Shown: positions 14,711-24,110 of the stretch, in pieces
How the letters are laid out: each line of letters begins with the position of its first letter
Position numbering within the stretch: the first letter of the stretch is position 1
From: SAR92 clade bacterium H231
GTDB lineage: Bacteria; Pseudomonadota; Gammaproteobacteria; Pseudomonadales; Porticoccaceae
Assembly (NCBI GenBank): GCA_025153775.1
Contig: JAOALC010000001.1
Coordinates: 372,001 to 436,000, forward strand
Direction: 5' to 3'
DNA: 64,000 nt
The notes under the pieces: generated by a model
What the model was told of the DNA's origin: nothing
The model's input: the letters and a program-made list of their open reading frames with translations, nothing else
The model's database searches: none
Position numbers and translations under genes: made by a program

Positions 14711-15868
14711 ATGGCACAACAATTTAAATTCTCTAAGCTCGGATTGCCTCCACTGCCGTCGTCTAGTCCTGATACTGTTGCGGCATTGCTTTGGGCCAGA
14801 GAAGTATTGCAAAAACACCAAGCTAACGTTCAAGGAGTTAGAAATCCGAAAGGAATCGATGAGTTAAAACCTATAAAAATTGGTGGCGTTGATCAATGGT
14901 GCCATATTCGAGGTCGTAATAGGAGCAACCCTATTTTACTTTATTTGCATGGTGGACCAGGCGGGGCAATCATAGGGGGCACTCTGAGTGCGTCGACAAG
15001 GCCTTGGGAAGACTATTTCACACTGGTATTTTGGGATCAACGACAGTGTGGCAAAAGCTATTACCCAGCGGATGATGAAGATAATCCTCTCACAGTCAAT
15101 CAATTGATTAATGACACCTGTGAGTTAATTAAACATTTAAGGCATAAATTTAGCCAAGAAAAAATATTTGTGCTTGGACATTCTTGGGGATCTGTACTTG
15201 GTATGCATGCCTTAAAAAGATATCCTGATTGGATACACGCTTATATTGGTGTTGGACAAGTCGTAAATACGATCGAAGCAGAGAGGAAAATTTTAAAACG
15301 GTTACTCAACCACGCTACGGATAAGAATGAGTTAAATCTTATTGAAACTTTAAACGACATAATACCGTATTTAGATTTCAGTTTCCCAGAACGAGAAAAA
15401 TCTTGGATAAAATATTGTGATTTTGCGCGTCGAGAGCTTTCCCGATTAGCAGGCGAGACTTTTATGCATCATTTATTTTGGGATGATGCGCTTGATTTGA
15501 TTAATCTCGATAATTTAATATCGCCACAGCGAACATTAACCGATTTGAGTAATTCGATCATCGGAGACGAAGTCGCAGTTGCCCGGGCCCCCTATCTATT
15601 TACTAAAGAGTTTTTAGACGTAGACCTTCCAAATGATATCGGTTCATCATTTGATGTGCCGATTTTCTTTTTTACTGGGTCGCACGATTGGCATACTCCT
15701 CATCCCTTATCCGACAGTTGGTTTAACAATATTGACGCACCTTATAAAAAGCTAATCCACTTTGACGAATCATGTCACGCGGTTGTAAATGAGGAGCCTG
15801 GTAAAGTATTGATAGCGCTCGTTAATAATGTACTGCCGATCGCTGGGTCTAAGCCTAGCGAACGCTAG
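14711..15868 (+). CDS. alpha/beta hydrolase, proline iminopeptidase-like (S33)
   Basis: A 385-residue protein. The S33-type signature HGGPGG lies after a beta strand (ILLYLHGGPGGAII), with WDQRQCGKS and the nucleophile elbow GHSWGS (Ser158). Acid and base candidates are the Asp of GSHDWHTP and the His of DESCHAVVNEEP. Proline iminopeptidases remove N-terminal Pro from peptides, but many relatives hydrolyse other amides or esters, so the substrate is open. No signal peptide is seen, so it is probably cytoplasmic. The local DNA is clearly A/T-rich compared with the window's core genes. A ribosome site (GGAAAG) precedes the ATG. The next gene starts 10 bases after its stop. Confidence 0.85.
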   Translation: MAQQFKFSKLGLPPLPSSSPDTVAALLWAREVLQKHQANVQGVRNPKGIDELKPIKIGGVDQWCHIRGRNRSNPILLYLHGGPGGAIIGGTLSASTRPWEDYFTLVFWDQRQCGKSYYPADDEDNPLTVNQLINDTCELIKHLRHKFSQEKIFVLGHSWGSVLGMHALKRYPDWIHAYIGVGQVVNTIEAERKILKRLLNHATDKNELNLIETLNDIIPYLDFSFPEREKSWIKYCDFARRELSRLAGETFMHHLFWDDALDLINLDNLISPQRTLTDLSNSIIGDEVAVARAPYLFTKEFLDVDLPNDIGSSFDVPIFFFTGSHDWHTPHPLSDSWFNNIDAPYKKLIHFDESCHAVVNEEPGKVLIALVNNVLPIAGSKPSER

Positions 15869-15877
15869 CAGTCTCTT

Positions 15878-17206
15878 ATGCAAAATTTACGCTACAAGCA
15901 CTACTTCCTTGTATTACTTACGATTGTTGCGGTGTTTAATTATTTAGACCGCTTTGTACTTTCTTTGTTATTAGAGCCAATAAAATACGATCTCCAGTTA
16001 AATGATAGCCAACTCGGGCTGTTAACAGGAATTGCTTTTTCATTGTTTTATGCAATTGCTGGTGTGCCTATTGCTCGCTGGGCAGATAGGGGAAACCGGA
16101 ATACCATTATTTCTCTTACTACGGCGTTATGGAGTGGAATGGTCGCGCTTTCGGCTTTGGCTGGCAATTTCACCCAGCTTCTATTAGCACGTGTGGGTGT
16201 TGCTGTTGGAGAGGCTGGCTGTGTACCGCCGGCATTGTCATTGATCGCCGATTATTTTAGTCGCGAAGATCGTCCCCGTGCTACATCAATCTATTTTCTG
16301 AGTTCTCCTATTGCTTTAATTATTGGCTATGTTGGTGGCGGGTGGTTGGCTGAGAATCTCGGTTGGCGTATGACATTTGTTGTAGTTGGCCTACCAGGTA
16401 TCGCGCTCGCAATGTTGGTTAAGTTCACCCTGCTTGAGCCTCGACTACAACATAAAGCCTCTGAGGCTGCCAGAATACCGTCATTTAAAGAAGTACTTAC
16501 AACTTTGTGGCGGCAAGAAACTTTCCCACATATTGTTACTGCTTTTTTAGTGGCCTATCTGTTTGGGTCAGGTATTCTCATATGGCTTCCCGCTTTCTTA
16601 ATGCGAAGCTACGCAATGGGGCCCATAGAAGTGGGCTCATGGTTGGCGCTTGTCAGTGGAGTATGCGGCATACTCGGCGTCTATCTAGGGGGGTGGCTCG
16701 CGACTCGATATGCTAAGGGACAAGAATCCTTGCATATGCGAGCTGCGTCGCTTTGTTTTTCTATTTGCGGGGGGTTGTATGTTTTAGCTTACATCGTCAC
16801 AAGTAAATATATGTCTTTAACTTGTATAGCTATGCTCACATTTTTAGGCTCATTAGCCACTGGCGTTATTTTTTCGGCAATTCAGAGCTTGGTGTCTGGA
16901 CGTTTGCGTTCAGTTGCTGTGTCTTTAGTCCTTTTATTAGCTAATTTGGTTGGTGCGGGTTTAGGGCCGTTAGCAATTGGAGTGTTGAGCGATCTATTAG
17001 CGCCGATATTTAGACAGGAATCCTTACGCTATGCGTTAGTGATATTTTCTCCCGGTTATTTTTGGGTTGCTTATCACTATTGGCAAGCGAGCGTCACCAT
17101 AGAGGCGGATATTAGAGCTGTTGAACTAGAAGAAAATAATGTTGATATTTCAGATTATGAATTAATCAATACCGGCGAAATTGCTTCTGATATACGTAAA
17201 ATTTAA
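15878..17206 (+). CDS. MFS transporter, spinster-like
   Basis: A 442-residue integral membrane protein with about 12 hydrophobic segments. The N-terminus (YFLVLLTIVAVFNYLDRFVLSLLLEPIKYDLQLNDSQLGLLTG) and the loop ARWADRGNRNTIISL match the spinster-like MFS group often found beside TonB receptors and hydrolases in marine and sphingomonad genomes. Further matches are ARVGVAVGEAGCVPPALSLIADYF and an AENLGWRMTFVVVGLPG segment. It starts 10 bases after the hydrolase, so both are probably one transcript. It would carry a small product or substrate across the inner membrane; the direction and substrate cannot be read from sequence. Confidence 0.88.
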   Translation: MQNLRYKHYFLVLLTIVAVFNYLDRFVLSLLLEPIKYDLQLNDSQLGLLTGIAFSLFYAIAGVPIARWADRGNRNTIISLTTALWSGMVALSALAGNFTQLLLARVGVAVGEAGCVPPALSLIADYFSREDRPRATSIYFLSSPIALIIGYVGGGWLAENLGWRMTFVVVGLPGIALAMLVKFTLLEPRLQHKASEAARIPSFKEVLTTLWRQETFPHIVTAFLVAYLFGSGILIWLPAFLMRSYAMGPIEVGSWLALVSGVCGILGVYLGGWLATRYAKGQESLHMRAASLCFSICGGLYVLAYIVTSKYMSLTCIAMLTFLGSLATGVIFSAIQSLVSGRLRSVAVSLVLLLANLVGAGLGPLAIGVLSDLLAPIFRQESLRYALVIFSPGYFWVAYHYWQASVTIEADIRAVELEENNVDISDYELINTGEIASDIRKI

Positions 17207-17304
17207 TGGATTTATCGCTTAATATTTAATATGGGAAAAAACAGAATGGATTCATTTAATTCGGTCTTAAGATATAACGGGAAGCTAGGCGGGCGGAGCC
17301 TTAT

Positions 17305-19089
17305 ATGAGTTCTTCGAAAATAGCATGCAAAAGTGAATACGTTACTATGCGTGATGGTATACGGCTAGCGGTGAGCGCTTGGTTGCCAAGCGTTCAGAGT
17401 TACGACCATAAAAAATATACCGCTGTTGTGACTATCACGCGTTACGGTCGTGCAATGGAATTTAAGCAGGACTGTCCTGAGCTTCAATCGTTTTACCTTT
17501 CAGCATGTTATTTGTTTGCTCATGGCTACGTGCTAGTCGCTGTTGATGCTCGAGGGTCCGGTGCGTCCTTTGGCGTCAGGGAAGGGGAAGCGTCCGTTGC
17601 TGAGGTGGCGGATATCGGGGAAGTTATTGCTTGGGTTGCACACCAAGATTGGTGTGATGGGCGTGTTGCTACCACTGGCGCCTCCTACTCTGGAATTACT
17701 ACCCTCTGTAGTTTGGTGAGCGGCTCTCCAGCGCTGAAGCTCGGTGTTTGTCGAGCCCCAGATTTTGATTTATATCGTCATCTTTTCGCCCCAGGAGGAA
17801 TTGTCAATCACTGGTTTATTGACGCTTGGGGGCACGCCACATCTGCCCTAGACAAAAATGACATGAAAGCTCTATTTCGGGGGGGCTATTGGCCCCATCC
17901 AGACGGTGCCCTTGATAATCTGCTAGGTGTAAGGCCTGTCGATGATGACAAGGACAAAGCCTTACTCACGTCTGCCATTGCAGATCACAAGGCTAATTAT
18001 AATGTTGCGGATGCTGGAGATAGATTAACGTTTATTGATAGAAAACCGTTTGGTTGTCATCTAAGTTTATTCGAATCACCCTACAAGGAAAATATTGAGA
18101 ATGGAAATACGCCGGTTGTCATCCGTTGTGGTTGGCATGATGCTGGCACTGCCCTTGGGGCCCTTTCAATGTTTACTTCGATTAGAAGCCCCATTCAATT
18201 AATTATAGGGCCTTGGAGTCACGAGGGTACGTTTCTGGTAGACCCGTTTAAGGCCAATGCTGATACACATGCTGAACCAATACCAATCGATGACGAAAGG
18301 GCTCTCAGAGTAAAGTCTCTCGACGTCATTTTTCAGAAGGAACAGTGTTCTGAGGACGGCATTCACGAACAGTTTGGTTGGATTGACTACTATACACTTG
18401 GCGAAAATGCTTGGAAAACTACGGGACAATGGCCTCTGCCAGACACTCAATTTCAGCGCCTGTATCTTGCAGAAGGAGGTAGTTTAAGTAAAACAGCCAA
18501 CACGTCACTCGATGGCAGTGACAGCTATTGGGTGGATCAAACCGCGACGACGGGACTAAACAACCGTTGGCACGCGCAATCAGCGGCCAAACCTATTCTT
18601 TTCCCTGACCGGCGACAAGAGGATAAAAGGCTCCTAGTTTACAACACACCAGTTTTAGAGCGAGACACTGAAATCACTGGTCACCCAGTAGTTCATCTTT
18701 ATATTCGGTCAGATGCAAGCGACGGTCAGTTTTTTGTATATTTGGAAATGGTTGATCCAGATGGCCAGGTACGCATGCTCACTGAGGGACAGCTCAGAGC
18801 ACTCCATCGCAAAGTATCGTTAGAAAGCCCACCTTACAAAATGTTTGGTCCTTATCACAGTTTAAAGGAAAAAGACGCTCAGTATCTCATTCCCGGTGAA
18901 ATAGCAGAAATCACCTTCGACTTGTTCCCTATCTCAGTATTACTCAAAAAGGGACAGCAGATTCGACTTGCGATAGCCTGTGCAGATAAGGATACCTTTT
19001 CTCCGATTGCAAATTTAGCAAGCCAAAAGATAAGCGTGGAGCGAAACTGTGTCTATGCTTCCTTTATTGACTTACCAGTTATCCATTAA
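17305..19089 (+). CDS. CocE/NonD family hydrolase (X-Pro dipeptidyl-peptidase S15-like)
   Basis: A 594-residue protein with the S15/CocE architecture: an alpha/beta hydrolase core with MRDGIRLAVSAWLP, VDARGSGASFG and the nucleophile motif GASYSG (Ser127), the acid in RCGWHDAGTAL and the His in GPWSHEG. It ends with a C-terminal jelly-roll domain (VVHLYIRSDASDGQFFVYLEMVDPDG, near residues 460-590). Members cleave X-Pro dipeptides, cocaine-type esters or acyl amides such as glutaryl-cephalosporin. No signal peptide is apparent. It is 98 bases after the MFS gene and in the same A/T-rich tract. With the S33-like protein it gives two enzymes suited to proline-containing or N-acylated peptides. Confidence 0.87.
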   Translation: MSSSKIACKSEYVTMRDGIRLAVSAWLPSVQSYDHKKYTAVVTITRYGRAMEFKQDCPELQSFYLSACYLFAHGYVLVAVDARGSGASFGVREGEASVAEVADIGEVIAWVAHQDWCDGRVATTGASYSGITTLCSLVSGSPALKLGVCRAPDFDLYRHLFAPGGIVNHWFIDAWGHATSALDKNDMKALFRGGYWPHPDGALDNLLGVRPVDDDKDKALLTSAIADHKANYNVADAGDRLTFIDRKPFGCHLSLFESPYKENIENGNTPVVIRCGWHDAGTALGALSMFTSIRSPIQLIIGPWSHEGTFLVDPFKANADTHAEPIPIDDERALRVKSLDVIFQKEQCSEDGIHEQFGWIDYYTLGENAWKTTGQWPLPDTQFQRLYLAEGGSLSKTANTSLDGSDSYWVDQTATTGLNNRWHAQSAAKPILFPDRRQEDKRLLVYNTPVLERDTEITGHPVVHLYIRSDASDGQFFVYLEMVDPDGQVRMLTEGQLRALHRKVSLESPPYKMFGPYHSLKEKDAQYLIPGEIAEITFDLFPISVLLKKGQQIRLAIACADKDTFSPIANLASQKISVERNCVYASFIDLPVIH

Positions 19090-19196
19090 AAATAAAGTAC
19101 AGAGTTTTAGCGGGGTTCTCATTAAAGAGAGCTGGCGACCTCTTTTACTTAAAGACGGAATTTTTAAATTTTATTAATCAACATAGGGATAAATAT

Positions 19197-22001
19197 ATGT
19201 CTCAGAGCCCCGAAGTCATGGCTTCGGTTAACAAAGAAGGTGGGAGCAATAAAGTGCATCTTATGTCTCAAAGTACACTTCAGTTAAATATGATTAACTA
19301 CAACGACTATAAAGCGCCAGATTATTTAATTGATAGAACATATTTATACATTGACTTTCAGGAAATAAATGTTGTCGTCAAATCACGGTTACACCTCAGG
19401 CGCAACCCAGTCCATCAGAGTACGAATAAACAGCTTATATCGACGCCACTAGTTTTAGATGGCGTGAATCTAGCGCTTCGATCTGTGTCTATTGATGGCG
19501 TAATTATTGACGAACCTAGATTTAGTGTCGATGAAACTAGCCTTACTATTTATGATGTTCCTTCCGCTTTTATATTGGAATGTGTTACGGAAATTGATCC
19601 CATTAAGAACGTTTCGTTAGTTGGACTATTTATTTCGGGGAGTCTTTATTGCACTCAATGCGAGCCAGAGGGTTTTAGGTACATAACCTATTATCAAGAT
19701 CGGCCAGACGTGCTAAGTGAGTTTACTGTTACTTTGGAAGCGGATATTAAAAAATACCCTAGGTTGCTGGCTAATGGAAATCTGTTCTCTCAAGGAAAAG
19801 TGGCTAATCGCCCCAATCGTCACTGGGCGACTTGGCATGATCCGTTTAAAAAGCCTAGCTACCTTTTTGCTGTGGTTGCCGGAAACCTTGAATACCTTGA
19901 AGATACCTTTAACACCCGTTCAGGCCGTGAAATCACGATAAGAATATTTGTAGAGCACGCTGAAGACTTGGAGAAATGTCGCCATGCTATGAATATTACT
20001 AAGCAAGCGATGAGTTGGGATGAGAAAGTCTATGGGCGTGAATATGACTTGGATATCTTTATGATTGCCGTCATTACTAAGATGAATCCAGGAGGTATGG
20101 AGAATAAAGGGCTCAATGTCTATCGTGCTGATCGTCTACTGATTGACGCGCAAACAACAATCGATTCTGACTTGCAAACCGTTACTGAAACAGTGGCCCA
20201 TGAGTATTTTCACAACTGGTCCGGCAATCGTGTTGGGAGTCGTGACTGGTTCCAACTAACTTTAAAAGAAGGCTTTACCACCTATCGGGGCCTGCAATTT
20301 AATCAGGACCAATATTCGAGTGTTGTTAAACGGATTGAAGAAACCCAATTTATCCGCACCACTCAATTTTCCGAAGATGCCAGTCCATTGGCCCATCCTA
20401 TTAGACCAGAGGCTTATCGGGCGATATGGAATTTTTATACGCCCACGGTGTATCAGAAGGGGGCTGAGGTAGTTCGTATGCTAGCGACCCTGTTGGGGCC
20501 GGAAGACTATCGTAAAGGCACCGATCTATTCTTCCAGCGCTGCGACGGCAAAGCCGTAACGACTGAAGAGTTTGTTGTGGCGATGGAAGAGGCTGCAAAT
20601 AGAGATCTAAGCCAGTTTAGGCGCTGGTATTCCCAGGCCGGAACGCCTCAGGTTGAGGTCAGCGGCGATTATGACAAGGGCAAAAGCCAGTTTAGGCTCA
20701 CATTTAAGCAGACTAATCCAAAAGCACGAAACTCGGATATCGTTGACCCACTACTTATCCCTTTACGTTTAAGTTTACTGGGCCAGGATGGTGAGAGACC
20801 TGTTGTGTTAAATAACCTGAGTAAGGTTCCTGATCAAGCGCTCCAAGGCAAGGTAAAAGTGTCGCATTCGAAAGTGCTGGAAATTACCGAAAGCGAGCAG
20901 AGTTTTGTATTTAGTGAGGTAGATGAAAAGCCTGTACCGCTCTTGTTCCAGGACTTCTCCGCTCCAGTGAAATGGACCTACAACTATACATTCGATGACT
21001 TAATGCTGATTCTTCGAGCTAGCAGTAATGATTTTAGTCGGTGGGAAGCCAGTCAGCTGCTTTGGACGCAGCTTATTGAGCAGGCGATTGCGGCAAACGA
21101 TTTTGATACTAGCACTGGGCTACCCATCGAATTAGCGGCATTTTATATCGAACTACTAACCCAAAGCCAGACCGACCCGAGTTTGGATCAAGGGTTGGTT
21201 GCTAAACTACTTACGGTTCCCAGTGAAGCATATCTTGCCGAGCTGACCCCAGCCACTGAATTGATAGATATAGATGCCATACATCAAGCACGTAGCGCAG
21301 TAAAAAAACGGATTGGCATCGCCCTAAAAGCCAGTTTCCAGGAGGTCTATGGACAGTATGAGGCCAAGGAGCCTGTGAGTATCGAGGTAACCGCTATTGC
21401 CAGTCGAGCGCTGCGTAATCTGGCCCTAGACTATCTAGTGGGGACTGGTGATAGTGTTTGGGTAAAAAACTGTATTCACCAATTCAATAAAGCCAACAAT
21501 ATGACCGACACCATGGCTGCATTGACAGGGTTGGTAAATAGTGACGCCGATGCTTCTGTAACGTTTAGGCAACAGGCTTTGGAGTCTTTTTATGCCAAAT
21601 GGCGGGATGAGCCTTTGGTTCTCAATAAATGGCTTGAGGTGCAAGCCTGCTGTCAATTGTCCGGCACCCTAACTAAGGTAATAAAACTTCTGGATCATCC
21701 AGCTTTTGATATCAAAAGTCCCAATCAAATGAATGCATTAATCGGACAGTTTTGTACCAATAACCACGTCAATTTTCACCATACTGATGGCAGCGGTTAT
21801 AGCTTTCTGATCGACCAAATTTTAATCCTCAATTCCATAAATCCTCAGATGGCTAGTCGTACTTTAGCCAGATCGCCCATGGTCAATTGGCGACGCTACG
21901 ATATAAAACGGCAGGTCCTTATCAAATCTCAGTTGCAGCGGCTACAAAGTCTACCGAGCTTGTCGGCTGAGGTATTTGAGGTGATCAATAAATGTTTATA
22001 A
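19197..22001 (+). CDS. pepN: aminopeptidase N, M1 family zinc metallopeptidase
   Basis: A 934-residue protein collinear with E. coli PepN (870 residues). It has YNDYKAPDYLIDRTYLYIDF near the N-terminus, CTQCEPEGFRYITYYQDRPDVL, the exopeptidase motif GGMEN (299-303; GAMEN in E. coli), the zinc site HEYFH (335-339) with Glu358, FRRWYSQAGTPQVEV and a C-terminal half ending with NNMTDTMAALTGLVN and DGSGYSFLIDQI. The first 30 residues or so (MSQSPEVMASVNKEGG...) are extra and may not all be translated; Met23 is an alternative start. Sequence details (KEGFTTYRG for KEGLTVFRD) show a divergent relative, so it may be an accessory paralogue serving this cluster. Composition grows more GC-rich along the gene. 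Confidence 0.93.
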   Translation: MSQSPEVMASVNKEGGSNKVHLMSQSTLQLNMINYNDYKAPDYLIDRTYLYIDFQEINVVVKSRLHLRRNPVHQSTNKQLISTPLVLDGVNLALRSVSIDGVIIDEPRFSVDETSLTIYDVPSAFILECVTEIDPIKNVSLVGLFISGSLYCTQCEPEGFRYITYYQDRPDVLSEFTVTLEADIKKYPRLLANGNLFSQGKVANRPNRHWATWHDPFKKPSYLFAVVAGNLEYLEDTFNTRSGREITIRIFVEHAEDLEKCRHAMNITKQAMSWDEKVYGREYDLDIFMIAVITKMNPGGMENKGLNVYRADRLLIDAQTTIDSDLQTVTETVAHEYFHNWSGNRVGSRDWFQLTLKEGFTTYRGLQFNQDQYSSVVKRIEETQFIRTTQFSEDASPLAHPIRPEAYRAIWNFYTPTVYQKGAEVVRMLATLLGPEDYRKGTDLFFQRCDGKAVTTEEFVVAMEEAANRDLSQFRRWYSQAGTPQVEVSGDYDKGKSQFRLTFKQTNPKARNSDIVDPLLIPLRLSLLGQDGERPVVLNNLSKVPDQALQGKVKVSHSKVLEITESEQSFVFSEVDEKPVPLLFQDFSAPVKWTYNYTFDDLMLILRASSNDFSRWEASQLLWTQLIEQAIAANDFDTSTGLPIELAAFYIELLTQSQTDPSLDQGLVAKLLTVPSEAYLAELTPATELIDIDAIHQARSAVKKRIGIALKASFQEVYGQYEAKEPVSIEVTAIASRALRNLALDYLVGTGDSVWVKNCIHQFNKANNMTDTMAALTGLVNSDADASVTFRQQALESFYAKWRDEPLVLNKWLEVQACCQLSGTLTKVIKLLDHPAFDIKSPNQMNALIGQFCTNNHVNFHHTDGSGYSFLIDQILILNSINPQMASRTLARSPMVNWRRYDIKRQVLIKSQLQRLQSLPSLSAEVFEVINKCL

Positions 22002-22032
22002 ACAGGTCAGGACCTCTCTTGACAAGATAGGT

Positions 22033-22812
22033 ATGGAGAATATGACTAATAAATCACAACGCGTTGTTGTTACCGCCGGCGCGTCCGGTATTGGTTTGGC
22101 TATTGCCCAAAGATTCTTAGCGGACGGAGCCGAGGTATTTATTTGCGATATCTCGGCCCCCGCACTCGATACAGCACTCAATGAAAACCCCAGACTTCAG
22201 GGTAGATTAGCCAATGTAGGTGATCCACAATCGGTAGAAGGGTTTTTTAACCAAGTACTTTCCACATTGGGTGGCATTGATGTACTGGTCAACAACGCGG
22301 GCATTGGTGGCCCTCGGGCAAAGGTTGAAGAGATTGATTATCAAGACTGGGATGACTGTATACAGATTAATCTGAGCGGTATGTTTTATTGCGTTAAGCA
22401 AGTAGTTCCCACCATGAAAGGGCAGAACTCTGGCTGCATTATTAATATTTCCACAAGTTCTGCAAAAACCGGCTTACCCCATAGATTGCCTTATGTGGCC
22501 TCAAAGGTTGGCGTATTAGGATTAAGTCATAACCTGGCCCGTGAGTTGGGCGCCTTTAATATCCGTGTTAATACGATTTTGCCCGGCTTAATGGATAACC
22601 CTAGAGGCCGTGGGCTAGTGGCCAAGCACGCCGAGGAACATGGCCTATCTGTCGAAGATGCTGAAGCGGAATTCTTACAATATATCTCCCTAAAAAGTTG
22701 GATTAAACCCAGTGAGATTGGGGATACAGCTGTTTTTCTTGCCTCAGATCTAGGGCGGCATATTACCGGGCAGGAACTTGCCGTGGATGGTAATTGCGAA
22801 TGGGAGCAGTAA
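22033..22812 (+). CDS. short-chain dehydrogenase/reductase (SDR)
   Basis: A 259-residue classical SDR. The cofactor motif TAGASGIG is near the N-terminus and CDIS after beta-2 (Asp suggests NAD preference). NNAGIGG, the catalytic Ser in INISTSS and YVASK (Tyr/Lys) are present, with a C-terminal TGQELAVDGN. ATG at 22033 or 22042 could start it; GGAG lies just before the second. It is 31 bases after pepN. In front of an acylase and a beta-keto acid cleavage enzyme, a role in oxidising a 3-hydroxy acid to a 3-keto acid is attractive but unproven. Confidence 0.88.
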   Translation: MENMTNKSQRVVVTAGASGIGLAIAQRFLADGAEVFICDISAPALDTALNENPRLQGRLANVGDPQSVEGFFNQVLSTLGGIDVLVNNAGIGGPRAKVEEIDYQDWDDCIQINLSGMFYCVKQVVPTMKGQNSGCIINISTSSAKTGLPHRLPYVASKVGVLGLSHNLARELGAFNIRVNTILPGLMDNPRGRGLVAKHAEEHGLSVEDAEAEFLQYISLKSWIKPSEIGDTAVFLASDLGRHITGQELAVDGNCEWEQ

Positions 22813-22935
22813 CTTGTCGAACCACTTGACATCATCATATTTTCACTCAACCAGTAATGATGCTCCGAGTGAGTTACGTCTAGTAAATATATTTTGATAA
22901 AGACCTACTGAATCTAATGCTAATAGCGAGTCAAA

Positions 22936-24069
22936 TTGATGAAAACATCTGATCTCCCCGTAATTGAATTAAGTGGCACACCCCGTGAGCGGGGTCGTAC
23001 TCATGGCGAAGCCGTTAAGCCATTGATCGCCAATCTAGTCAATAGATGGCGGGATGATCTTGGTAGCTTTTACAAAGGTGACTCTTCCGGGAAAAAGGAA
23101 GATCCGGATAAATACCTAGCTACGTTTTTTAAAGAAACGAACTATATAAAAGCGATTAAACAATGGGCCCCCGATTTATTGGACGAAGTCCAGGGCATCG
23201 CAGAAGGGGCCGAGCAAGATTTTCACGATATTCTAGGCTTGCAGCTTGTAGATGAGGAGTGGGTCTTTGGTCTTCGCCGTCGACTAAATAAGCCAACTAC
23301 TAAGTGTACCGCCTTTGGTGTACCTAATCAGGACAAGGGTGTTAGTTTTGCCGGGCAAAATCTAGATGCCCCCAGTTGGATCGAGGGAGGTCAAGTATTG
23401 CTTCGGCTTGCCGCTACAGAGGGCTGTCCCGAAACTTTGATTTTTACCATGGCAGGTAATATTGGAATCAATGGGCTTAACGCACGGGGGCTAGGCATTA
23501 CAGTGAACACCTTGGCTCAGCTCAATTATTCGGTTGAAGGATTACCAGTCGGCTTTATCGTGCGCTCCCTTCTTAAAGAGAACTCCATTGATCAGGCAGA
23601 GGAATTCCTGCGCGCTATAAAACACGCATCGGGTCAAAACTATATTCTCTCGTCCTCCGGCGATATGCGCTGTTTTGAGTGCTGTGCGACTAGTGTTGCT
23701 CGGTATGCTCCCAAGCAAAATCGGGGCAGAGTGTTCCATTCTAATCACCCTCTGATTAATCGAGATGAGAGCGCACTCAAAGAGTTAACTAACCATCGTT
23801 TAAATAACTCAGAAGCCCGACTTGATTCAATCTGTCATCGATTAGGTAATACCACACAAACGCTCACGTTGGACGATATTAAAGCTGCGTTGGCCGCCCA
23901 TGATGATCCTGATAACCCGGTTTCCCGCAATACGAATAGTGAAAGTGACTCAATTGGTTTTACTGCTGGTTCATCCATCTATGAGTTAGGTGATGTGCCT
24001 CGAATGCATTTGGCCGCTGGCCCGCCCTGTGAAACCGCTTTTGAGCTATTTGAGTTTAAAACCCTTTGA
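22936..24069 (+). CDS. C45-family autoproteolytic acyltransferase/hydrolase (AAT-like)
   Basis: A 377-residue member of the acyl-CoA:6-aminopenicillanic-acid acyltransferase family. N-terminal signature IELSGTPRERGRTHGEAVKPLI; then APDLLDEVQGIAEGAEQDFHDILGLQL; the processing site lies at TTKCTAFGV, where Cys124 would become the N-terminal nucleophile after self-cleavage. GQNLDAPSW and MAGNIGINGLNARGLGITVNTL follow, as in the family. Such Ntn hydrolases form or cleave amide bonds between an acyl group and an amine; bacterial members include N-acyl-amino-acid and penicillin-type amidases. No signal peptide is seen. It is 124 bases after the SDR gene and on the same strand. In this block it could release an acyl group from the peptide or amide substrate (inference). 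Confidence 0.87.
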   Translation: MMKTSDLPVIELSGTPRERGRTHGEAVKPLIANLVNRWRDDLGSFYKGDSSGKKEDPDKYLATFFKETNYIKAIKQWAPDLLDEVQGIAEGAEQDFHDILGLQLVDEEWVFGLRRRLNKPTTKCTAFGVPNQDKGVSFAGQNLDAPSWIEGGQVLLRLAATEGCPETLIFTMAGNIGINGLNARGLGITVNTLAQLNYSVEGLPVGFIVRSLLKENSIDQAEEFLRAIKHASGQNYILSSSGDMRCFECCATSVARYAPKQNRGRVFHSNHPLINRDESALKELTNHRLNNSEARLDSICHRLGNTTQTLTLDDIKAALAAHDDPDNPVSRNTNSESDSIGFTAGSSIYELGDVPRMHLAAGPPCETAFELFEFKTL

Positions 24070-24110
24070 TTTTCTGAAAACTAGATGACAAACCAAAAGG
24101 TATCAAAAAA

